A DNA stretch of 54,482 nucleotides from an uncultured Lentisphaerota bacterium (GTDB lineage Bacteria; Verrucomicrobiota; Lentisphaeria; Victivallales; UBA1829): the NCBI GenBank assembly GCA_900320095.1, contig ONQZ01000010.1, forward strand, positions 1 through 54,482. Reading direction: 5' to 3'. Shown here piece by piece: positions 8,928-18,162 of this stretch. A program made the position numbers and the translations under genes. Under the pieces are notes generated by a model. That model searched no databases. It was not told where the DNA came from and saw only the letters and a program-made list of their open reading frames with translations. The number at the start of each line of letters is the position of its first letter. The first letter of the stretch is position 1.

Positions 8928-10643
8928 TCAGGCCCGGGAAACGCCGATTCGCAGCACGGGGAACTTGTCCGTGAGCGGATGCGGCGTGTGCCGGATCATG
9001 AGGACGGTGCGGTCGCGGAAGACGCGGAGGACGGTCTCCAGGAACCGCGTTTCGTTGTCGGCGTCGAGGTGCGCCGTGGCTTCGTCGAGCAGGAGGACGC
9101 GCGTGCCTCGGAGGAGTTCGCGTGCGAGTGCGAAACGGAGGCGTTCTCCGGCTGAGAAATTGCGTACGGATTCGGTGAGCACGGTGTCGAGCTTGTGCGG
9201 AAGCGCGCGGACCACGGAATCCGCCCCGGCGGCGGCGAGGGCGTCGAACACGGCGTCGTCGGAGGGCGTTTCGGTGCATCCGAGCGTGAGGTTGGCGCGG
9301 ATCGAGGCGGGGATGAATTCGGGGAAGGGGCCGAGGTATCCGATCTGACGGCGGAGCGCGCGGACGTTGTAGTCGTCGAGCGGGCGTCCGTCGAGGAGGA
9401 TCGCGCCGGAAACGGGCTTGTAGAACCCGAGGAGGAGGGCGAAGAGGGTGCTTTTGCCCGCGCCGGACGGGCCGGAGACGAGGAGCTTCGCGCCGGGTTC
9501 GAGCGTGAGGTCGATGCCGTCCAGCACGGCGCGGCCGGCGTGGTAGGCGAATGTGAGCTTGCGCAGCTCGATGGCGCCGTTCAGTTCGAAGTCTTCGACG
9601 CCGGAGTCGAGGCGCGGCTCGCGCGTGGCGTTCTGGAGCTCGATGAGGCGCGCGGCGGAGGCGAGGGCGGACTGCGCGAGCGGGAACGCGCCGCAGAGCT
9701 GGCTGACGGGGCGGAAGACGTTCATGAGGTAGCAGTTCAGCGCCCAGAGCGACCCGAGCGACCACTGTCCTTTCAGGATGAAGTGGATGCCGACGGCGGC
9801 GAGGATGCCCTGGCAGACGAGGGGGATGAGCCCGGTGAGGAAGAGGAAGGTGTTGGCGAGGCGCACGGCGCGCAGGCGGAACAGGGTTTCGCGGGCGAAT
9901 CCGGTGCGGATCGCGCCGCCCACGCGCTCCTCGGCGGCGCTGGTCTTCACGAGGCCGATGCTGCCGAGCGAGGAGGCGAGCTTGCGCTGGTTCCGGGCGT
10001 TGAGCTCGCTGATCTCGCGGGAGACGGCGTAGTGCCGGCCGCGGAATCGCCAGAGCAGGAAGGCGTAGCAGGGAAACACGAGGAGGACGGCGAGTCCGGT
10101 GCGCGGGCTGAGGAGGAAGAGGAAGACGAGGCCGCCCGCGACTTTCAGGATGTTCGCGAGGACGGTGAAGAGCGTGTTGGAGAAGAAGATCTGAAGCTGG
10201 ACGACGTCGTTCGCGAGGCGTCCGGAGAGGTAGCCGCCGCCGAGCTGGTCGAGCAGGCCGGGCGGCAGGTCGAGCAGACGTTCCGTGATGCCCGATTTGA
10301 GGCGGAACATGACCTTGTGGACGGTGGAGTTCACGACGCGCTGGCGGAGCAGCGCCTCCGAACGGATCACCAGCATCAGAATCCCCGCGACGACGAAGAG
10401 ATACCAGATGCCGTCGGATTCGCGTCCGGTCAGGGCGTTGATGAGGCGTTTCTGGATGATCGGGAGCACGTACCCGGCGGACGTGATGACCAGCACGCCC
10501 GCCAGCACGCCGAGATAGACCCAGCGCCACGGCCGGACCGCGCGCAGGAAGAAACGCACGAAATCCCCGGCCCGCGGGGACGGCATGTCCTCCCGGACGG
10601 GACCGGATAAAACCTGCTGATTATTTTTCTCGGTTTGCTGCAT
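8928..10643 (-). CDS. ABC exporter, fused permease and ATPase, with degenerate Q-loop and signature
   Basis: About 571 residues with an exporter-type (MsbA-like) half-transporter layout: six membrane segments in residues 30-320, then a nucleotide-binding domain. Walker A is GPSGAGKST at about 391-399, and Walker B plus glutamate is VLLLDEAT at about 516-523. The H-loop histidine lies in VLMIRHTPH. The signature is FSAGE instead of LSGGQ, and the Q-loop reads YLGPFPEF, where a glutamine is expected. The ATG at 10643 is preferred because the longer frame begins with GTG at 10709 and adds 22 residues with no homologous look; neither start has a clear SD. The substrate is unknown (lipid, peptide or protein). 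It lies upstream of the giant gene on the same strand, with a 299-bp gap containing a separate promoter. Confidence 0.85.
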   Translation of the reverse strand: MQQTEKNNQQVLSGPVREDMPSPRAGDFVRFFLRAVRPWRWVYLGVLAGVLVITSAGYVLPIIQKRLINALTGRESDGIWYLFVVAGILMLVIRSEALLRQRVVNSTVHKVMFRLKSGITERLLDLPPGLLDQLGGGYLSGRLANDVVQLQIFFSNTLFTVLANILKVAGGLVFLFLLSPRTGLAVLLVFPCYAFLLWRFRGRHYAVSREISELNARNQRKLASSLGSIGLVKTSAAEERVGGAIRTGFARETLFRLRAVRLANTFLFLTGLIPLVCQGILAAVGIHFILKGQWSLGSLWALNCYLMNVFRPVSQLCGAFPLAQSALASAARLIELQNATREPRLDSGVEDFELNGAIELRKLTFAYHAGRAVLDGIDLTLEPGAKLLVSGPSGAGKSTLFALLLGFYKPVSGAILLDGRPLDDYNVRALRRQIGYLGPFPEFIPASIRANLTLGCTETPSDDAVFDALAAAGADSVVRALPHKLDTVLTESVRNFSAGERLRFALARELLRGTRVLLLDEATAHLDADNETRFLETVLRVFRDRTVLMIRHTPHPLTDKFPVLRIGVSRA

Positions 10644-10841
10644 GGACGTGAACGGTGGGACTGTGAAAAACGCGGCGGAAAAACAAGGTGCCGGAACATA
10701 ATCTATCACAAACCGGCTGGAATGTCAAGCGCATTTTTGGATTGATAAAAAAGTCCGCGGCAGAGAGAAGTTTTGTTTTAACGGAAAAACGACATGGTCT
10801 CAGCTGAAAAAAACGGTGTTTTTCATCCCGTCGGCTTGCAT

Positions 10842-10869
10842 TTGCAACGTCAGGATGATACATTATAAC
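10842..10869 (+). promoter_or_regulatory. Promoter of the glycosyltransferase-flippase cluster
   Basis: TTGCAA (10842-10847) and TATAAC (10864-10869) have a 16-bp spacer. Transcription would start near 10876, just upstream of the ATG at 10888. This argues against the upstream in-frame starts at 10816 (GTG) and 10855. Confidence 0.5.
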
Positions 10870-10887
10870 GGTCTCTTTTTCTATTTT

Positions 10888-12519
10888 ATGCAGGACGTAA
10901 AACGAAAGGTGTTTCGGGTGTTTCGTCATAAAGTTTCCGCCGCGGAATGGATGCTGATCGCCGCGGTCCTGGTCGGTGCAGCCATTTCGCTGACGCATCT
11001 GATCTTTTTCAACGGCATCGCCTACCGCGATACCGGGAATGTGTATGCGGCGATGTCGCGCGCGCTGGCGGCGGGGGTGTACGCGGAGGCGGCGCACCCG
11101 GCGATCCCGTCGCTGAACGTGCTTCTCTCGCGGTTTTTCACGCTGTTCGGGATGGGGCCCGACGTGGCGATGTCGGCGGTGTCGTGCGTGTTCTATGTCG
11201 CGACGGTCCCGTTCGTGTATCTCCTGCTGAAACAATTCCTGCCGGACGAACCGTCGGCGTTCGGGGCGATGCTTTTCGCCTGCGCGCCGAAGATCATCCG
11301 GTTCTCGTGCGCCGGTCTGCTCGATTCCGGAAAAATCTTTTTCCTGGTCGCCGCGCTGTATTGTTCCTGCCGCCTGATCCGGGAGAGATTCCGTTCGTTC
11401 GGGACGGCGGCCGGGTTCGGCCTGGCGCTGGGCGGCCTGTCGCTCGCCCGGAGCGAGGCGATCGGCAACGCGTGTGTGGTGTTCGGCTGCACGGCGCTCT
11501 TCTGGCTGTGGGCCGCGTGGCGCGAGAAACGCGTCCTGCCGGTCCTGCCCATGCTGACGGCGGTCGCGGCGTGGGCGGCCGCCCTGCTGAGCCGTGTTCT
11601 GGTCAACTGGCGGTTCTGCGGAAGGTTCCTTTACGACGCACGCATCCACGATGGCCTGATGCATCTGTTCGGGCTGTCGGGTTCGGACGGGTCCGAGGTC
11701 ATGCCGCTGGCGATCGCGGAGGAGATCGCGAAGTCCGAGGCGAAGGGCGAGGGGGCACTGGAAAGCTGGCTGGAACTCATCCGCAGGAACATCGTCGGAA
11801 ATTACGAACTTTATTTCGGGTTCGCGGTCGCGGGCGTGGTCCTGCTGATCGTGGCCGGCTGCATAAGACGCGCCGGGCAGGGGGGGACGGACACTCAGTC
11901 GTGCGGCTCGAAATGGAGCATCCTGTGGCCGGACCGCGTCGTGCCGGATTTCGTGAAATGGGATCCGTTTTTCATCGTGCTGATCGTGAGCGTGATGGTC
12001 AACGCCGTGATCTTCAAGCTGTCGCATCTTCACGCCTATCGGTATTTCCTGATGAACATCCCGCTGTTCATGGTGTTTACGCTCATAACCTGCTGGTGGT
12101 TCTGGCGCTGGGCGGTGAAGCTTCTGCCGCGTCCGCTCCTGTATGCCGGGATCGCCGGAGTCGCGGTGATCCTGGCGTTCCAGATTCAGAACGGGGTCGA
12201 CAACCTCTTCTCCGACGACACGCGCGCGCCGGTCCGCTCCGGGCTGGCCGCGGGCGAGATCATGCGCGCGGAAAACCCGGACGGCAGGGTGTTCTTCTGG
12301 TACGCCTGCATCGAATGGTATTACTCGGGGATGAAACGCGCGGTGCCGATCGAAACGCCGAAGCCGGACAACCGGACCTTCGCCGATTTCGATTATTTCC
12401 TGGTGCGCAAGGACGAGGACGAAATCCTGTCGAACGTGGAAGCCCGCGCCGATTTGCGTGAGATCCCGCTTGCCGAGGAGAGCACCGTCCGGCTGTACCG
12501 CAGAATCGAGGAGAATTGA
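10888..12519 (+). CDS. Multi-spanning GT-C-type glycosyltransferase, putative
   Basis: A 543-residue polytopic membrane protein with about ten hydrophobic segments and a soluble C-terminal 100 residues. Near the N-terminus the first periplasmic loop contains GIAYRDTGNVY, which fits the acidic D/E loop of GT-C enzymes that use polyprenyl-phosphate sugars (inference). The C-terminal part (RVFFWYACIEWYYSGMKRAV) resembles the soluble tails of PMT/ArnT-like proteins. The next gene, a GT2 enzyme that could make the lipid-linked donor, starts 3 nt after the stop, so the two are probably one operon. The start was chosen from the promoter position; there is no clear SD. The acceptor is unknown. Confidence 0.7.
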   Translation: MQDVKRKVFRVFRHKVSAAEWMLIAAVLVGAAISLTHLIFFNGIAYRDTGNVYAAMSRALAAGVYAEAAHPAIPSLNVLLSRFFTLFGMGPDVAMSAVSCVFYVATVPFVYLLLKQFLPDEPSAFGAMLFACAPKIIRFSCAGLLDSGKIFFLVAALYCSCRLIRERFRSFGTAAGFGLALGGLSLARSEAIGNACVVFGCTALFWLWAAWREKRVLPVLPMLTAVAAWAAALLSRVLVNWRFCGRFLYDARIHDGLMHLFGLSGSDGSEVMPLAIAEEIAKSEAKGEGALESWLELIRRNIVGNYELYFGFAVAGVVLLIVAGCIRRAGQGGTDTQSCGSKWSILWPDRVVPDFVKWDPFFIVLIVSVMVNAVIFKLSHLHAYRYFLMNIPLFMVFTLITCWWFWRWAVKLLPRPLLYAGIAGVAVILAFQIQNGVDNLFSDDTRAPVRSGLAAGEIMRAENPDGRVFFWYACIEWYYSGMKRAVPIETPKPDNRTFADFDYFLVRKDEDEILSNVEARADLREIPLAEESTVRLYRRIEEN

Positions 12520-12522
12520 ACT

Positions 12523-13416
12523 ATGGATACATCGTTTTCCATCGTCGTGCCGTGCTATAACGAGGCGGAGAATATCCCCGTCGTTTTCCCGCCGCTTCTG
12601 GCGTTCGCGAAGGAGCGCGGCTGGCGCGTGGTCGCGGTGGACGACGGTTCGCGCGACGACACCTATGCGCTGCTCCTGAAAATGAAGGAGAATGCGCCGC
12701 ATCTGGCCGTGCTGCATCACAAGCTCAACCGCGGCTACGGCGCCGCGACGAAGACCGGGCTTCGCGCCGTGGAGACGGAATTCGCGATCACGATCGACGC
12801 GGACGGCCAGCACCGCCTGGAAGACGTCGAGAAGTGTTTCCGGCGCATCGTGGAGACCGACGCGGACCTGGTGGTCGGCGAACGCGTCAACAACGAATCC
12901 GGCGGCTACCGCACCCTCGGCAAGTGGGTGATCCGCATGTTCGCCTCCATGCTGCTGAGCCTGCCGGTCCGCGACCTCAATTCCGGCATGAAGTGCTACC
13001 GGATGAGCGAGGCGGTCTCGTACCTGGACCTCTGCCCGGACACGATGGCGTTCAGCGACGTGATCCTGCTGCTGATGGTGAACGACCGGAAACTGGTCTC
13101 CCGGACGGAGATCGAGGTCGCTCCGCGTCTCGCAGGCAAGAGCACGATCGGCACGCGGACCGCGCTGGTCACGCTGGCGGAGATCCTGAACCTGGCGATC
13201 CTGCTGCGCCCGATGACGACGTTTGTCCGCCTCGGACTGATCTCCGGTTTGCTCGGGCTTGCATGGGGCGTATTCATTTACTGCAAGTCGCGGACGATCA
13301 CGTCCGCCTCGGTCATGCTGATCCTGCTGAGCGCGGTGTGCTTCATCCTCGGGCTGCTGGGCGAACAGCTCGCGCAGATCCGCAAGACACTGGCAAGACA
13401 GAAGAACGGGCGCTGA
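12523..13416 (+). CDS. GT2 family glycosyltransferase (dolichyl/undecaprenyl-phosphate sugar synthase type)
   Basis: A 297-residue GT-A fold enzyme. It opens SFSIVVPCYNEAENIP, then has VVAVDDGSRDD (nucleotide-binding aspartates) and ITIDADGQHRLED (metal-binding DAD), followed by the acceptor region DLNSGMKCYR. Two C-terminal membrane helices (about 225-247 and 253-275) match the DPMS/GtrB-like class, which transfers a sugar from a nucleotide donor to a polyprenyl phosphate. The upstream GAGGAGAATTGAACT is a good ribosome-binding site. Together with the preceding GT-C protein and the following flippase it forms a surface-glycan assembly set. The sugar is not predictable. Confidence 0.85.
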   Translation: MDTSFSIVVPCYNEAENIPVVFPPLLAFAKERGWRVVAVDDGSRDDTYALLLKMKENAPHLAVLHHKLNRGYGAATKTGLRAVETEFAITIDADGQHRLEDVEKCFRRIVETDADLVVGERVNNESGGYRTLGKWVIRMFASMLLSLPVRDLNSGMKCYRMSEAVSYLDLCPDTMAFSDVILLLMVNDRKLVSRTEIEVAPRLAGKSTIGTRTALVTLAEILNLAILLRPMTTFVRLGLISGLLGLAWGVFIYCKSRTITSASVMLILLSAVCFILGLLGEQLAQIRKTLARQKNGR

Positions 13417-13488
13417 ACCGGATGCCGGCGGATGTCCCTTCAGTTCGAACTCCCGTTTGAGTTTATGATTTAAGCGGAAAACACGACC

Positions 13489-14784
13489 ATGAGCAGCGGC
13501 AGACGGTATTTCCTCGGCAACACGGCATTCTCCATGTCGTGCGCGTTTGTCATCGGGTTCTGCGCCTATCTGACGCGGCGGCTTACCTCGAACGGGCTTT
13601 CGGGGAACGACTATGCCTTTTTCTACAGCACGTTTTCGCTGGTCACGCTACTGGTCGCGCTGTTTTCGATGGGGATCCCGAACGCGTCCTTCTTCTGCAT
13701 CCCGGACGCCCGGAACCGCGGACAGGACGACGCGGCGCACGGCTTTTTCGCCTGGTGCGCGCGGTGGGTCTTCCTCGTCGGGGTGTTCCTGACCGTGGCC
13801 GTGCTGCCCGTGGTCCTGCTGACAGGGGACAGCATGGAACGGTACGGGATCGATTCCCGGCACATCTTCCGGCTGCTTCTGCTGCTGCCGCTGCCGTTCA
13901 GCCTGTTCGCCGCCACGACCCTGCTTCTCAACGGCCTGAAGGAGTTCGTCGCATCGAACCTGCTTCAGCTGTGGAATACCGTCACGATCCTCGCCGGAGT
14001 ATGGCTTTTTCAGGCGAAATACGGTCTGGCCGCCGTGATCGTCGTCTATGCCGTCGGCTCGTGGTGCGCCGGGCTCGGCGGCATCCTGTGGGCGAGGCGG
14101 AAACACGGGTTCACGGTTCTGCATCCGATCGCCCCGGACGGCCGCAAACGCCTCATGAAGGCTGGCGGCTGGCTGCTGCTGTCCTGCACCGGATATTACT
14201 TTTTCGCCGAGCTCGGCAACGTGATCCTGTCGTACCGCGGGACGCCGGAGGAGACGCTGATCTTCAACATCGCGCTGCCGGTCGCCCTGATGATCCGCCC
14301 GCTGTACGCCATTTCCGAGGTCTTCGCGCCGTTTTCCAACCAGCTGTATCAGGCGGGGGACACCCGGGCGCTGCGCCGGTCCGTCTGGAGCATGCTGGGA
14401 GGCACGGCCGTGATGATGATCGGCGCGGGCGCCGTGTTCGGATTCGGGGGGAGATGGATTCTGACGATCCTCTTCGGGGCGGAATTCGCCGATGCCGCGC
14501 CCTGCACGCTGATCCTGATCGAGGGGGCGCTGCTCTGGAATGCGGCCCGATTCTACGCGGACATGCTGAACTCCATGCGGCACGAACGCCGTGCCGCGCT
14601 GATCACCGCCGGAGCGGCCTCGTTGAGCGTGGTCCTGTACTGGATACTCAGTTCGAGGCTGGGCGCAAACGGCACGGCATGGGCAGCGCTGGCCGCCAGC
14701 GTCATCTGGCTTTGCGCGGGATTGGCCTCGGTCCTGTTCGTTTTGAGCAGGGATGCCGCCCGGAAAACCGCTGAGGAAAAGTGA
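13489..14784 (+). CDS. Polysaccharide flippase/MATE-like membrane protein (Wzx type)
   Basis: 431 residues with about 12 hydrophobic segments, starting MSSGRRYFLGNTAFSMSC. It has the spacing of MOP-superfamily polysaccharide transporters, with paired helices, charged short loops and a C-terminal helix ending in a basic tail. It probably flips lipid-linked oligosaccharides made by the two preceding glycosyltransferases across the inner membrane. The gap to the GT2 gene is 72 bp. It converges with rhaB, whose stop lies 28 bp away. No clear terminator is visible between them. Confidence 0.75.
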   Translation: MSSGRRYFLGNTAFSMSCAFVIGFCAYLTRRLTSNGLSGNDYAFFYSTFSLVTLLVALFSMGIPNASFFCIPDARNRGQDDAAHGFFAWCARWVFLVGVFLTVAVLPVVLLTGDSMERYGIDSRHIFRLLLLLPLPFSLFAATTLLLNGLKEFVASNLLQLWNTVTILAGVWLFQAKYGLAAVIVVYAVGSWCAGLGGILWARRKHGFTVLHPIAPDGRKRLMKAGGWLLLSCTGYYFFAELGNVILSYRGTPEETLIFNIALPVALMIRPLYAISEVFAPFSNQLYQAGDTRALRRSVWSMLGGTAVMMIGAGAVFGFGGRWILTILFGAEFADAAPCTLILIEGALLWNAARFYADMLNSMRHERRAALITAGAASLSVVLYWILSSRLGANGTAWAALAASVIWLCAGLASVLFVLSRDAARKTAEEK

Positions 14785-14812
14785 GGACGGATAAGAGCCG
14801 TTCCGGGGCGGG

Positions 14813-16231
14813 TCAGCCGTAGACGGCGAGGGGGAACGACTTTGCGACGAGTTCGCGGGCTTCCGCCGCATTTTTCAGGTCGCCGCTTGCGATCATCTGC
14901 CCCAGGATGTTGCCGATTGCCGTCGCCTCGGTCGGGCCAGCAAGCACGCGGCGTCCGGTCGTCTTCGCTACAAGCCGCATGAAGAATCTGTCGCGTGTGC
15001 CGCCGCCCAGGATGTTGATCGTATCGAAGCTTTTGCCCGTGATGTGTTCGAGCTGGTCGATGCGTTTTTTGAAGCAGTCGGCGAGCGAATCGTAGATGCA
15101 GCGGACCAGCGCGGCGTCGCTCGGTATCTCGCCTTGCCCGTGCTCCGCGCAGTAACGCCTCACGCGCTCGGGCATGTCGCCCGGCGGGAAGAACACTGCG
15201 TCGTCCGGGTCGATGCGGAACGCCTGTCCGTCGAGCGGGGCCGCCATCGCCTCCATGTCCGCGAACGAGATGTCGCGGCCCTGTTCGGTCCACGTGCGGC
15301 GCGTCTCCTGCAGGAGCCACGTGCCCATGATGTTGCAGAGGAACCGGAACGTGTCCTCCACGCCGCGTTCATTCGTGAAATGGCTTTCCAGTGCTTCGGG
15401 CGTAAGGATGGCAGAGCGGAGTTCCGCGCCGAGGAGAGCCCATGTGCCGAGGCTGACATACAGCGCCTTCTCCGGGTCGATGCACGGCATGGCGAGCACG
15501 GCGCTCGCGGTGTCGTGCGAGGCGCATTTGACGGCCGGGATTTGCGGGATGCCGAGGCGCGCCGCCGTTTCCGGTTTCAGGTATCCGGCGGGTGAGGCGG
15601 GTGGCACGAGTTTCGTGAAGAGTCCAGACGGAAGCCCGGCGAGCTCGGTCAAATCGTCCGTCGCCCATTCCGGCGAACTTGCCTTCAGTAGCGCTCCCGT
15701 GCTCGCGATCGTGACCTCGCTCGTCGCGGTTCCGGTGAGCATATAGTGAAGCGCATCGGGCATGAAGAGCATGGTCGAGCCGTCCAGCGCGTCCGGATGG
15801 TCGCGCAACTCGGCGCAAAGCTGGTAGATCGTGTTGAAAACGAGCGGCTGGATGCCGTTGTGCGCGTAGAAATCCGCCTTGGAAATCTTCTTGTGAAACG
15901 CCTCCATGGCGGACTCCGTGCGGCCGTCGCGGTAACAGTACGGATCGTGGATGAGTTTGCCGTCGCGGAACAGCGCATAATCGACGCCCCAGGTGTCGAT
16001 GGAAAAGCTCGCCAGATTCGGCGCGGCGGCAGCGGCTTTCTTCAACCCGGTTTCGAGCTCGCCGAGGAGCGCGCGGAAATCCCAGAAATAATGCCCGTCC
16101 TTTTCGTACGGATAGTTTTTGAACCGGTGGATCTCCTCGAGCTCAAGACGTCCATTGCGCACGCCCCCGAGGATGGCGCGTCCGCTGCTCGCGCCGAGGT
16201 CAAACGCCAGATACGATCTGTTCTCTTCCAT
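14813..16231 (-). CDS. rhaB: Rhamnulokinase
   Basis: 472 residues of the FGGY carbohydrate-kinase family, phosphorylating L-rhamnulose to L-rhamnulose 1-phosphate. The N-terminal phosphate motif is YLAFDLGASSGRAILG. SFSIDTWGVDYALF is typical of RhaB, and the C-terminal adenosine motif is INILGGGTRDRFFMRL. ATG 16231 is preceded by AAGGAAAGG at a suitable distance; the same frame extends upstream inside rhaA only as a shadow. It lies 20 nt after rhaA and is co-transcribed with it. No aldolase (rhaD) or transporter is in the window, so later steps must be encoded elsewhere. Confidence 0.95.
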   Translation of the reverse strand: MEENRSYLAFDLGASSGRAILGGVRNGRLELEEIHRFKNYPYEKDGHYFWDFRALLGELETGLKKAAAAAPNLASFSIDTWGVDYALFRDGKLIHDPYCYRDGRTESAMEAFHKKISKADFYAHNGIQPLVFNTIYQLCAELRDHPDALDGSTMLFMPDALHYMLTGTATSEVTIASTGALLKASSPEWATDDLTELAGLPSGLFTKLVPPASPAGYLKPETAARLGIPQIPAVKCASHDTASAVLAMPCIDPEKALYVSLGTWALLGAELRSAILTPEALESHFTNERGVEDTFRFLCNIMGTWLLQETRRTWTEQGRDISFADMEAMAAPLDGQAFRIDPDDAVFFPPGDMPERVRRYCAEHGQGEIPSDAALVRCIYDSLADCFKKRIDQLEHITGKSFDTINILGGGTRDRFFMRLVAKTTGRRVLAGPTEATAIGNILGQMIASGDLKNAAEARELVAKSFPLAVYG

Positions 16232-16251
16232 GTCCGCATCCTTTCCTTCGT

Positions 16252-17514
16252 TTACGCGCGTTTCGAGGTCACGCTCCGTTCGTATTCGCGCACGGCGTCC
16301 AGCACGCCTGCGGCCTCCGACGGGACGTCGTTCTTCAGGCAGAACCACGCATAGACGGCCTCCCACGGCATCGACTTGACCTCCTCGCTCAAAATGAGGC
16401 GTCCGGTGTAGTCTCCGGTGGCCTCCATCCGCCTCAGCGCGGGCGGTTCGAGCAGGGCGCGGCACAGGGCTTTCTGCATGGCGCGCGTGCCGACGGCCCA
16501 GGCGGCGACGCGGTTGATCGTGGCGTCGAAGTAGTCCAGCGCGATGTTCACGCGGTCGCGTCCGCAGCGCACGACCTCGTTCGCGATCGTCTGCAGCTCG
16601 TCGTCCAGGATCACCACGTGGTCGCTGTCCCAGCGCACGGGGCGGCTCACGTGGAGCAGGATCTCGTCGAGGTAGAGCAGCACGGAGCTGATCTTGTCGC
16701 CGACCGACTCGGTGGGGTGGAAATGTCCGGAGTCGAGCGTGAGCATCACGTTGTTCTTCACTGCGTAGCCGAGGTAGAATTCGTGCGAGCCGACCGTGCA
16801 ACTTTCGAGGCCGATGCCGAAGAGCTTGCTCTCCACGGCGTCGCGCATCAGCGACGGGTCCATCGGCACGGACAGGATCTCGTCGAGCGATTCCTTCAGC
16901 AGACGCCGCGCGGTCATGCGGTCAACGGGGATGTCCTTGAACCCGTCCGGGATCCAGATGTTCATGAGGGAGCGCTTGCCGAGGGCGCGTCCGAATTCCG
17001 CCGCGATCCTGCGGCATGCCTGCACGTGCTTGATCCAGTACGCGCGGATTGCGTCGTCGCGGCTCGAAAGCGTGAACCCGGAGGAGGCCTTCGGATGCGA
17101 GAAGCAGGTCGGGTTGAAGTCAAGCGCGAGATCGTGTTCGCGCGCCCAGGCGATCCACGCCTTGAAATGCTCCGGCGCGAGCTCGGCGCGGTCCACGAAT
17201 CCGTCCGTCTCCGCGTAGATCGCATGCAGGTTCATGCGCTTCGTGCCGGGGATCATCGACATCGCCCGGTCCAGGTCCTGCCTCAGCTCGGCGGCGTTGC
17301 GTGCGCGCCCCGGATAATTCCCGGTCGTGAGGATGCCGCCGGACGCCCCGCCCGCGTCGTGCTCGAATCCGGCCACGTCGTCACCCTGCCAGCAGTGGAT
17401 CGAGACCGGGATCTCCTGAAGCGCGTCGAGCGCGGCTTCGGCGTCGACTCCGAAATCAGCGTAGTATTCCTTTGCGATCTTCCAGGCGTTTTCAATGCGG
17501 GCGGTGTTGTTCAT
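16252..17514 (-). CDS. rhaA: L-rhamnose isomerase
   Basis: 420 residues, the usual family length. It interconverts L-rhamnose and L-rhamnulose with a divalent metal. Recognisable family segments are [17 protein letters not shown] near the start, [13 protein letters not shown] in the centre, and the metal-site region [17 protein letters not shown] followed by VVILDDELQ and [16 protein letters not shown] 17514 has GGAGG five bases upstream, which rules out the 21-residue longer frame. It is the first gene of the rhaA-rhaB operon, with its own consensus promoter. Confidence 0.96.
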   Translation of the reverse strand: MNNTARIENAWKIAKEYYADFGVDAEAALDALQEIPVSIHCWQGDDVAGFEHDAGGASGGILTTGNYPGRARNAAELRQDLDRAMSMIPGTKRMNLHAIYAETDGFVDRAELAPEHFKAWIAWAREHDLALDFNPTCFSHPKASSGFTLSSRDDAIRAYWIKHVQACRRIAAEFGRALGKRSLMNIWIPDGFKDIPVDRMTARRLLKESLDEILSVPMDPSLMRDAVESKLFGIGLESCTVGSHEFYLGYAVKNNVMLTLDSGHFHPTESVGDKISSVLLYLDEILLHVSRPVRWDSDHVVILDDELQTIANEVVRCGRDRVNIALDYFDATINRVAAWAVGTRAMQKALCRALLEPPALRRMEATGDYTGRLILSEEVKSMPWEAVYAWFCLKNDVPSEAAGVLDAVREYERSVTSKRA

Positions 17515-17606
17515 GGCGGCCTCCGTTCGGGGTAGGGCGCATGCCGGGCCCGGTTCCTTATGGGGCGCTCCATGCACGCGCGGTGTTTCTTGTTGTTTCC
17601 GCCTTT

Positions 17607-17635
17607 ATTCTAGCACTTCATGTGGATGTTTTCAA
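17607..17635 (-). promoter_or_regulatory. Promoter of rhaA-rhaB
   Basis: The minus strand reads TTGAAA (17630-17635), 17 bp, TAGAAT (17607-17612). The -10 lies about 93 nt upstream of the rhaA ATG, leaving a leader of about 85 nt in which a regulator could bind. No obvious operator palindrome was seen. Confidence 0.6.
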
Positions 17636-17676
17636 GTTTCTTTCCGCCTTATTTCCCCGTTTTTTCCGCTTCCGCC

Positions 17677-17704
17677 TTGATTTTTTCTTTTTTTCGAGTA
17701 TTTT
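17677..17704 (+). promoter_or_regulatory. Promoter of tRNA-Ser
   Basis: TTGATT (17677-17682), 16-bp T-rich spacer, TATTTT (17699-17704). The predicted start is about 35 nt before the mature 5' end of the tRNA. Confidence 0.4.
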
Positions 17705-17746
17705 AATTTACCTTCCGGGACGATGTATTCGATTCCGGATTGCCGC

Positions 17747-17834
17747 GGAGAGATGGTCGAGCGGTTTAAGGCATCGGTCTTGAAAACCGACGAGGGGCGA
17801 CCCTCCGGGGGTTCGAATCCCCCTCTCTCCGCCA
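17747..17834 (+). tRNA. tRNA-Ser(UGA)
   Basis: The acceptor stem GGAGAGA pairs with TCTCTCC. The anticodon stem-loop TCGGT-CTTGAAA-ACCGA gives anticodon TGA. A long variable arm (GAGGGGCGACCCTC region) and the T-arm GGGGGTTCGAATCCCCC are present. Discriminator G is followed by an encoded CCA (17832-17834). The 88-nt length and variable arm fit a class II serine tRNA. Confidence 0.97.
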
Positions 17835-17904
17835 TTTTTACGCTCAAATTCCGGGATTCTTCCCCATTTCTTCCCCCTTTTCCAGAAATATTGTCCTCAA
17901 AGGC

Positions 17905-17934
17905 AAAAAAAAGACGCCCCGCTGCCGGGGCGTC
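17905..17934 (-). terminator. Rho-independent terminator of the 58-residue protein gene
   Basis: On the minus strand an 8-bp stem (GACGCCCC/GGGGCGTC, 17913-17934) with a 6-nt loop is followed by eight T. It sits 23 nt after the stop codon of the small gene. Confidence 0.9.
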
Positions 17935-17956
17935 CCGCAAAAAGGGAATCAGGGAA

Positions 17957-18133
17957 TCACTTTTTGAACTTATCCCAGTCTTCCTTCTTGACGAAAGCGG
18001 TCAGAGAACGACCATCTTTCGTTTCGGCCTTGAAGGCGTAGCGGGTGCGGGTGCCTTTACCGAATTTGACCGCTTTGGTGACTTCGGCTTGGACTTTCTT
18101 CTTCATCTTGACGTCGTAGAAATTGTGTTTCAT
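17957..18133 (-). CDS. Small basic conserved-looking protein, function unknown
   Basis: A 58-residue lysine-rich protein, MKHNFYDVKMKKKV and onwards, ending KKEDWDKFKK. It is strongly basic, with no signal peptide or membrane segment. ATG 18133 has an ideal SD (GGAGGAG, 5 nt spacing); an in-frame GTG two codons upstream is disfavoured. The gene is monocistronic between a near-consensus promoter and a strong terminator. This is the layout of abundantly expressed small proteins such as ribosome-associated or nucleic-acid-binding ones. The FYDVKxKKKV opening weakly recalls small DUF5679-like proteins, but I do not assign it. Confidence 0.75.
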   Translation of the reverse strand: MKHNFYDVKMKKKVQAEVTKAVKFGKGTRTRYAFKAETKDGRSLTAFVKKEDWDKFKK

Positions 18134-18162
18134 GGACACTCCTCCAGGTTAAGGGTTAGTTC

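Noticed and set aside
9195..10610. 471-codon plus-strand frame
   Set aside because: It is antisense to the ABC exporter, whose motifs are unambiguous. The translation is a low-complexity E/G/A-rich shadow.
10621..12813. 730-codon minus-strand frame
   Set aside because: It lies opposite the two glycosyltransferases with clear families, and its translation is R/H/D-rich without domains.
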